DNA from: a bacterium
GTDB taxonomy: Bacteria; Blakebacterota; Blakebacteria; Blakebacterales; Blakebacteraceae
Direction of reading: 5' to 3'
NCBI GenBank assembly: GCA_025774615.1
Contig: JALGVQ010000148.1
Span: forward strand, 1 to 9,643
DNA: 9,643 nucleotides
The notes below the pieces were generated by a model. That model saw only the letters and a list, made by a program, of their open reading frames with translations. It made no database searches and was not told the origin of the DNA. The number at the start of each line of letters is the position of its first letter. The first letter of the stretch is position 1. Shown one piece after another: positions 5,298 to 9,643 of this stretch. Position numbers and translations under genes: made by a program.

Positions 5298-6264
5298 GCG
5301 ATTCCAGCAACCGGTCGTTGAGGTTGTGCGACAGGAAGGTGTCGAACTCAAGGAAATACCCTTCCGGATCGTAACCCACGAACGCGCGGAAACGCCCTTC
5401 ATCATCATCCTCGATTTCGGGTGTTCGTAGTTCATACACACCGGAATCCCGCACGAACGAGAACCAGCCCTCCAGATCATCGGTGAAGAACGACACCGTG
5501 ACGGCTTTCTGCCCGGTCCATGAGTGCATGCCACGGGTCTCGTCCACCGGTCCGATGAAACCGGTCGGTGAGGTCTGATGGATCCAGGCCCATCCCTGGT
5601 CGACAACCCTTTCGAATCCCAGCTTCTCTTCAAAAAAGCCCAGAATACCATCTGTGTCCTTATAGTAGAGCCACAGCACCGTGGCCTTGATTCCGAGACC
5701 TGGTGGTACCGTGGTCTCCTGTCCCGGATCGGGATAGAGGGTTTCAGCCAGTTCCAGGATCGGCATCAGCTTCTCGTTCTCTGGGTGCGGATTGAAGCGC
5801 TCGAACTCCAGGAGGTAACCCTCCGGATCGTATGCTACGAATCCGTGATGGGGCCGCCCTTCGACCGGGGTGTACCCCGACCTCATACCGACATTCTCGC
5901 CCAGGAGGTACTCATACCACTCAACCAACTGATCGGTGATGAGCGCGATCGCCACGGTCTTCGGCTCGTCGGTGGTATGCATGCCCATTGCGCCATCAAT
6001 AAGGGTCAGATATGAAGTGGCAGCAACCTGCAGGATCTTCGCGAACCCATAATCGGCAATCACCCTGAGACCCAGGGTCCGGGAATAGAATCTCGTGGCC
6101 TCTTCAAGATCGTCATAATAGAAGAAGGCATTGTTCGCCGTGATCCCGAATTCGCTGTATGGATTCATCTGATCGCTCCCCCCTGATCGCGCGCAACCGA
6201 TGAGGACGATCGCGAGCAGTCCCGCGACCGCCACTGTCCAGCCTGATCTGTGTGAGATAGTCAT
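5287..6264 (-). CDS. lipoprotein with two VOC (glyoxalase/bleomycin-resistance fold) modules
   Basis: 325 residues. The leader VAVAGLLAIVLIGC ends in a lipobox (LIGC, C24), so the protein is probably lipid-anchored. Two homologous VOC halves follow, about 40-158 and 190-312. Each opens with an ATRFYSRTLGL / ILGFFEEKLGF helix and closes with the near-identical YDPEGYLLEFERF (145-157) and YDPEGYFLEFDTF (298-310). The closing Glu is in the usual metal-ligand position, but the early His of metal-binding VOC enzymes is not evident (NAFFYYDD, VLWLYYKD), so catalysis is uncertain; binding of a small molecule or an unusual lyase/dioxygenase role is possible. The start is the ATG at 6264. The longer frame begins with TTG at 6303 and would place 13 unrelated residues before the signal. 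No strong ribosome site is seen. It may be transcribed with the serpin 89 bases upstream. Confidence 0.85.
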   Translation of the reverse strand: MTISHRSGWTVAVAGLLAIVLIGCARSGGSDQMNPYSEFGITANNAFFYYDDLEEATRFYSRTLGLRVIADYGFAKILQVAATSYLTLIDGAMGMHTTDEPKTVAIALITDQLVEWYEYLLGENVGMRSGYTPVEGRPHHGFVAYDPEGYLLEFERFNPHPENEKLMPILELAETLYPDPGQETTVPPGLGIKATVLWLYYKDTDGILGFFEEKLGFERVVDQGWAWIHQTSPTGFIGPVDETRGMHSWTGQKAVTVSFFTDDLEGWFSFVRDSGVYELRTPEIEDDDEGRFRAFVGYDPEGYFLEFDTFLSHNLNDRLLESLSR

Positions 6265-6353
6265 GTTTTCACTCTGCGCTGAGATATCATGAATCAGAAT
6301 CAATGTCCCGCGGAGTGTACCGCCGTGGCCTCGGAGGGGGCAAGAGTCCGTTG

Positions 6354-7565
6354 TTACTGCTGCGTGGGATCCAGGATCCTGCCGATGAAGAGGACAGTGC
6401 CGGTCAGGTTCTCACGGATAAGGAAGAGAAAAGGACGATTCACCAGGAACATCGAGCCGCCCCGCTTCATGACGACCACAGTCGCTGCCGCAGCCTCGCT
6501 CCCCTCTTCATTGACTTCGATGAAGGCCTGGTGGACGACTTCACTGATGAAGAGCCCCCTGCTCCCGGTCATGCCGGAGAAATCAGCGTTATGGAATGCA
6601 GCGGGCATACCCATCGCCATGAGTATCTCAGCCATCTCGAATCGCGACGTGGTAGAGAACCGGGGTATTTGTATGGCGATACTCGAGGGCTCTTCCCTCT
6701 CGATCTCCCGCATCCAGCCGGTGACCCGCTCACCGGTGAGTATCTCTTCCAGACCGCTGATACCCAGATCCCGATCGGGCAGCAGGATGACCATGGAGAG
6801 ATCGTTGCCTTCATAGGGGAGTTCCAGGGCACTGAATCCCTCGAACGTCCTCGACCTGAACTCCGCCTCCCCGGTCATCATCGGCACGGTCACCACTCTG
6901 CCGGCGGTGACGTGGAAAGGAGATGCTCTCGTCTGTGAGGGATCGAACCCATATGCCCAGTCACCCTTGAAGTAGATGGCGTTGCAGAGGACCAGGGCCG
7001 AAGCCGGATCGAGGAGACCAGGGGTGATGAGTTCCCGAATCCTCTCTTCCGTCTCACGCTCCACCCAGGCATTGATTGAGCGACGGACGACCTCGGTCTG
7101 TCGGGCAAAATTGACCGGGAAGAGTACCGCACCGTAATGCGTCTCGACCAGGTCGAAGAACGACTCGAGGAAGGGATGATCCTCCTGATACCAGAGTGAA
7201 TTCGCCAGATGCAGGCGGATGTCACCCCTCCTCTGGATCGCGTCGAAATGATTCTGGAGACCGGACAGAGAGTGATGGAGTGTGGACTGCTCAGTCGGGA
7301 AATGAAGGACCTCTGCCATCTCCGCCGCGGTCCGGCCCCGCGCGCCTGCCCAGGCCATCGCGAGAGCGGTCGAGATACTGTACGGGGAAAAGAACAGGTT
7401 CCCTTCGATCCCAGTGAGATTCCGGTAAAGATCGAATCCGAACGCGGCGTTGCTCTCCGCTATTGCCTGCAGTTCCCCCTGCTGGGCGGAAACAGCAATC
7501 GGTGGCAGAAGCGATGTGAGCAACAAAGTCAGTGATATGGGCACTACCCTTGACAGCCGGCTCAT
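6354..7565 (-). CDS. secreted serpin (serine protease inhibitor, I4 family)
   Basis: 403 residues, within the usual serpin core size plus a Sec signal peptide (hydrophobic ISLTLLLTSLL, cleavage after VSA, about residue 27). Serpin landmarks appear in order: GNLFFSPYSISTALAMAWAG (55-74), LANSLWYQ, LVLCNAIYFKGDWAYGF (191-207), MSMVI-type strand (LSMVILLP), IPRFSTTSRFEM and the C-terminal RPFLFLIREN with GTVLFIGRILDP. The reactive-loop hinge E353-E-G-S-E-A-A-A-A-T362 is a canonical inhibitory hinge with small residues. The loop is about two residues shorter than in antitrypsin, placing the scissile bond near M366-K-R-G369, which suggests trypsin-like target proteases (inference). The start is the ATG at 7565, with AGGA upstream. 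The longer frame would add 30 residues ahead of the signal. Possible roles are defence against host or competitor proteases or control of own secreted proteases. Confidence 0.95.
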   Translation of the reverse strand: MSRLSRVVPISLTLLLTSLLPPIAVSAQQGELQAIAESNAAFGFDLYRNLTGIEGNLFFSPYSISTALAMAWAGARGRTAAEMAEVLHFPTEQSTLHHSLSGLQNHFDAIQRRGDIRLHLANSLWYQEDHPFLESFFDLVETHYGAVLFPVNFARQTEVVRRSINAWVERETEERIRELITPGLLDPASALVLCNAIYFKGDWAYGFDPSQTRASPFHVTAGRVVTVPMMTGEAEFRSRTFEGFSALELPYEGNDLSMVILLPDRDLGISGLEEILTGERVTGWMREIEREEPSSIAIQIPRFSTTSRFEMAEILMAMGMPAAFHNADFSGMTGSRGLFISEVVHQAFIEVNEEGSEAAAATVVVMKRGGSMFLVNRPFLFLIRENLTGTVLFIGRILDPTQQ

Positions 7566-7616
7566 GAGATTCCTTTCCTTACCATGTGTGTCCGGTCTCA
7601 CACAGGTAGCGAACCT

Positions 7617-7671
7617 GATCCGGCAATTGTGTAATTGAAATGCAAAAAAATACATACACCCGGGCCGGATC
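7617..7671. other. 8-bp inverted repeat flanking an A/T-rich segment upstream of the serpin
   Basis: GATCCGGC (7617-7624) and GCCGGATC (7664-7671) are perfect inverted copies, 39 bases apart, enclosing an A-run. Closer to the serpin, TGTGTG (7585-7590) and CACACA (7599-7604) form a second small stem. These fill most of the 108-base gap between serpin and PAP2 genes. On the minus strand the A-run becomes seven Ts just after the PAP2 stop, but without a proper short stem in front, so a terminator call is weak. No convincing promoter seen. Confidence 0.3.
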
Positions 7672-7673
7672 GA

Positions 7674-8525
7674 TTACTGGCGGATATAGAGGCATACCCG
7701 GTCGGGCAAGACTCCGAGGGTCAGGCGCTGTGATGAGTTATTCCGGTGCATGACCGGCACCAGATGGCCGATGGCGCCTCCCACTATGGCTCCGACGATG
7801 ACATCAGTAGGGTAATGGACACCGGCCTTGACCCGGGCATAGGCGGTGAGCGTTGCCAGGGTGAGGGTCGATCCCCAGACCAGCCTCGACCAGGTAGAGG
7901 GTCCGTGAATGTCGGAAAACACGGTCGAGGTGAAGGCAGCCAGTGCAAAGGCTGACGAACTGTGACCGGAGAAAAACGAGAAGAACGCATCGTTCTCATC
8001 ACCGATGACCTTCTGATACCGCTCTTCCACACTGAATGTGGTGTTATAGACGAACGGTCGCTTGCGACCGACGAGCGCTTTCGTAAGATAGGTGGTCCCC
8101 TTCACGAGGAGAGCTGCCTCCAGGAACATGACTCCCAGAGTAGCGGTGTCATGGAGGTTCCGGATGCGCAGGGTCTCGTACATGCCGATCCCGATCGCCG
8201 CCACGATCACCCCGTTACGATAATCATCACTCTGTTCACTCCATCCCCATGACCAGTTGCTGGTCGCTGAGCGATCGAACCGGTTCACGTCGCTCCGTTT
8301 GTACAGGGCGATCTCCTCCATGGTGAGGGGAGCACGGTATTTCGCTGCCTCGGAATCACCCAGCAGGGAAATACCGAGACTCACCGGCAGGATCACCATA
8401 TCCCGCTTTGAAACAGTATAGGGGAAGGGTCTTTCCTGAGCCCGTGTGGGCCCTGCCAGGACGATGAGGACCATCCCTGAGAGGAACAGAGAGCCGGATA
8501 ATGCTGATCTGCATCGAGCCTTCAT
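7674..8525 (-). CDS. PAP2-family phosphatase, exported or membrane-bound
   Basis: 283 residues. The N-terminus has a signal-like hydrophobic segment (LFLSGMVLIVLAG, ending TRAQ near residue 30). Further hydrophobic segments at about 43-55, 105-117 and 128-142 and around the C-terminal motifs suggest a membrane-embedded bundle. The three PAP2 motifs are present: KALVGRKRP (K149-x6-R156-P157), FSGH (S186-G187-H188) and AR-x5-H-x3-D (R231, H237, D241; Ala replaces the usual Ser before Arg). The family removes phosphate from lipids such as phosphatidate or undecaprenyl pyrophosphate, or from soluble phosphates in the periplasm. The start is the ATG at 8525; a GTG at 8573 would extend the frame into the upstream gene and lacks a ribosome site. 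CAGGAG lies 14 bases before the ATG, rather far. Only 31 bases separate it from the DUF1080 gene, so they are probably co-transcribed. Confidence 0.92.
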   Translation of the reverse strand: MKARCRSALSGSLFLSGMVLIVLAGPTRAQERPFPYTVSKRDMVILPVSLGISLLGDSEAAKYRAPLTMEEIALYKRSDVNRFDRSATSNWSWGWSEQSDDYRNGVIVAAIGIGMYETLRIRNLHDTATLGVMFLEAALLVKGTTYLTKALVGRKRPFVYNTTFSVEERYQKVIGDENDAFFSFFSGHSSSAFALAAFTSTVFSDIHGPSTWSRLVWGSTLTLATLTAYARVKAGVHYPTDVIVGAIVGGAIGHLVPVMHRNNSSQRLTLGVLPDRVCLYIRQ

Positions 8526-8556
8526 ACTGGCTGAGACAACTCCTGTCAGTGGTTGT

Positions 8557-9339
8557 TCAGTGGCCTCTTCCACTCAGGTCGAGCAGTTCCACCTTCCTGA
8601 ACTCGATCGGATGGCTCTCGGCCTGCAGGGCGATGTACCCCCCGGTCAACGCACTGCCGACAGGCACGAGGTAGCCTTCAGGGATGTTCCCGCCACCGAC
8701 CACGGGATTCGAATAGGCCAGGACCGTGTCACCCTCCACCACGTGGAAGATGTCACCGCGGCCATGCACGATCATCTCGACCGTGACCCATTCCTCACCG
8801 CGGTAGGTCTTCGAGGTCGAGTTGGTGCAGTGCCCGGGGACGGTCGCGCCATTCATGGTTATGTCGGTACCCGGCGTGCAGACGTTGGCCGTCGGGCGCT
8901 CCCCCTCCACGGAACCGCCGAGGAACTGCGCCTCTATCGAGACCGGGAAGTCCTGGTCGAGCCCCATGCTCTCGGCAGACTGGGAGTGGAGCATGGCGCC
9001 GTTGTTCCTGAGGGCCCAACCGGGAGCCCCCGGCATCTGCTCACCGACGAAGCGGTATTCCACCCTGAGGATGTAATCGGAAAAGGTCTGGTCATAGAAG
9101 ATGTGCCCGAACTCACTGTTCCACTCTTCATATTCGTCATAGCTGACTTTGAGCAGCCCATCCTCCACCCGGAAGGTGTTCCGGAAATTTTCGTTCAGTG
9201 GATATCCCGAGATCTTGATATCCCAGCCGGTGAGATCTTTCCCGTTGAACAACTGGATCCACTGATCCTGTTCAGCGCCCTTTCCGCAGGCGGTGGCAAG
9301 TGAGAGAAGAAGCAGCGAGGAGAGTATTGCGGTTCGCAT
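8557..9339 (-). CDS. DUF1080 / 3-keto-disaccharide hydrolase-like lipoprotein
   Basis: 260 residues. MRTAILSSLLLLSLATAC is a short lipoprotein signal (Cys18 in a relaxed lipobox, ATAC). The mature domain has DUF1080 (concanavalin-like beta-sandwich) features: WIQLFNGKDLTGWDIK (27-42), FRVEDGLLKV, YILRVEYRF (89-97), RNNGAMLHSQ (111-120, the usual NSG-type loop) and IEAQFLGG (135-142), ending GGYIALQAESHPIEFRKVELLDL. Members act on 3-keto-glycosides made by Gfo/Idh/MocA sugar oxidases, or bind glycans. Cys154 and Cys171 could form a disulfide. The start is the ATG at 9339, with AGGA nine bases before it, preferred over the ATG at 9366, which has no ribosome site and would put charged residues and a tryptophan in front of the signal. 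The divergent Tat-leader gene would suit a sugar-oxidoreductase partner (inference). Confidence 0.9.
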   Translation of the reverse strand: MRTAILSSLLLLSLATACGKGAEQDQWIQLFNGKDLTGWDIKISGYPLNENFRNTFRVEDGLLKVSYDEYEEWNSEFGHIFYDQTFSDYILRVEYRFVGEQMPGAPGWALRNNGAMLHSQSAESMGLDQDFPVSIEAQFLGGSVEGERPTANVCTPGTDITMNGATVPGHCTNSTSKTYRGEEWVTVEMIVHGRGDIFHVVEGDTVLAYSNPVVGGGNIPEGYLVPVGSALTGGYIALQAESHPIEFRKVELLDLSGRGH

Positions 9340-9391
9340 CTGCGGCCATCCTGGTTCCGGGTTCATGATGGGGCTGACTCGGTTGATATTG

Positions 9392-9407
9392 CCAGATCCC
9401 CAGATCC
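9392..9407. repeat. tandem 8-bp repeat CCAGATCC x2
   Basis: CCAGATCC occurs twice back to back (9392-9399 and 9400-9407) in the 193-base spacer between the two divergent genes at the right end. It may be a regulator site, but an 8-base duplication can arise by chance slippage. Confidence 0.3.
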
Positions 9408-9438
9408 AATAAAGAGATAATAGAGGACATGCCGGGAA

Positions 9439-9467
9439 TCGACACCCACCATCAACGGGACTATACT
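9439..9467 (+). promoter_or_regulatory. candidate sigma-70 promoter of the Tat-leader gene
   Basis: TCGACA (9439-9444) and TATACT (9462-9467) each match five of six consensus bases and are exactly 17 bases apart. Transcription would start near 9474, about 59 bases before the ATG at 9533. This is the best promoter match I see in the window. Confidence 0.5.
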
Positions 9468-9502
9468 CACCTACTCACGATCAGACGACCTGCAGGTGCA
9501 GG

Positions 9503-9516
9503 CGTGCTTCAGCACG
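9503..9516 (+). other. small hairpin in the leader of the Tat-leader gene
   Basis: CGTGC (9503-9507) pairs with GCACG (9512-9516) around TTCA. The stem ends at the first base of the ribosome site GAGGAAGG (9516-9523), and a palindromic CCTGCAGG (9489-9496) lies just before it. It could modulate translation; this is inference only. Confidence 0.3.
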
Positions 9517-9532
9517 AGGAAGGCCCAGAGGC

Positions 9533-9643
9533 ATGAAGGATCGATCACGGATCAGTCGACGTGCTTTCATGAAAAAGGGAGCGGCAGCCGGAGCGATGGC
9601 TGCTATCCCCACCATCATCCCTGCAACAGCCCGTGGAGAGTAT
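9533..9643 (+). CDS. Tat-exported protein, N-terminal leader only (possibly Gfo/Idh/MocA oxidoreductase)
   Basis: Only 37 residues are in the window and the frame is open at the right edge. They form a textbook Tat leader: SRRAFMK (residues 8-14, fitting S-R-R-x-F-x-K), then a small-residue hydrophobic core (GAAAGAMAAIPTIIP) and a likely cleavage region at ATARG. The ribosome site GAGGAAGG (9516-9523) lies nine bases before the ATG. No catalytic domain is visible, so the family cannot be read from the sequence. Leaders ending IPTIIPA-xxxG are common on secreted Gfo/Idh/MocA sugar oxidoreductases, and the divergent DUF1080 gene points the same way, but this is a guess from context. Confidence 0.8.
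   Translation, partial: MKDRSRISRRAFMKKGAAAGAMAAIPTIIPATARGEY

Noticed and set aside
4788-5651. 287-codon open frame on the minus strand across the M19 and VOC genes
   Set aside because: It is antisense to the M19 gene and out of frame with VOC, with low-complexity composition and no recognisable domain, whereas the genes it shadows have clear family motifs.
6303-6938. 211-codon plus-strand open frame opposite the serpin
   Set aside because: Antisense to the serpin C-terminus including the reactive loop; no homology-like motifs and no ribosome site.
7625-7663. Intrinsic terminator for PAP2 at the A-run near 7645
   Set aside because: The T-run on the minus strand is present, but no short stable GC stem directly precedes it; the only inverted repeat encloses 39 bases.
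8446-9303. 285-codon plus-strand open frame opposite DUF1080 and PAP2
   Set aside because: The composition (many R, H, G, V, D) is that of an antisense shadow of GC-rich coding DNA. The minus-strand genes have signal peptides and domain motifs.

Overview
The window is bacterial chromosome, probably from a Gram-negative environmental heterotroph. Evidence for this: two Sec-type lipoproteins, two twin-arginine (Tat) leaders, several Sec signal peptides, strong AGGAGG-like ribosome sites, and a glycan-oriented gene set (GH29 fucosidase, DUF1080 / 3-keto-disaccharide hydrolase) that recalls Planctomycetota, Gemmatimonadota, Acidobacteriota, Latescibacterota and similar marine or soil lineages. 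The sequence alone does not fix the phylum. There is no rRNA, tRNA, CRISPR array or recognisable mobile element. Nearly all of the DNA is coding and no gene-free stretch reaches 300 bases.

Layout. 2-559 (+) is the 3' end of an alpha-L-fucosidase with a discoidin-like C-terminal domain. It meets tail to tail, with a 7-base overlap, a PAS-PAS-SpoIIE phosphatase at 553-2052 (-). A 226-base divergent spacer holding repeats and two competing inverted repeats leads to the most notable gene, 2279-2851 (+). This is an exported deiodinase-like thioredoxin-fold protein whose active-site codon is an in-frame TGA (2540-2542), followed by a SECIS-like hairpin, so it is read as a selenoprotein. A terminator hairpin follows. 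Then come a ferritin-like four-helix protein (2985-3419, -) and, divergently, a rubrerythrin (3612-4112, +), a small redox/peroxide-defence island. At 4215-5297 (+) lies a Tat-exported M19 dipeptidase homologue with substituted metal ligands. It overlaps by 11 bases, tail to tail, a two-module VOC lipoprotein (5287-6264, -). Upstream on the minus strand are a secreted serpin (6354-7565), an envelope PAP2 phosphatase (7674-8525) and a DUF1080 lipoprotein (8557-9339). The last two are close enough to be one transcript. At the right edge a divergent gene with a textbook Tat leader starts at 9533 and runs off the window.

How the genes fit. Most products are predicted to act outside the cytoplasm: sugar release and processing, protease inhibition, phosphatase, dipeptidase-like and deiodinase-like proteins. 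The rubrerythrin, ferritin-like protein and selenoprotein suggest defence against peroxide or other oxidants. The SpoIIE phosphatase looks like a sensor acting on a partner encoded elsewhere. The selenoprotein is the main discovery candidate. A standard gene caller would split it into an 87-codon stub and a 66-codon fragment and lose it.
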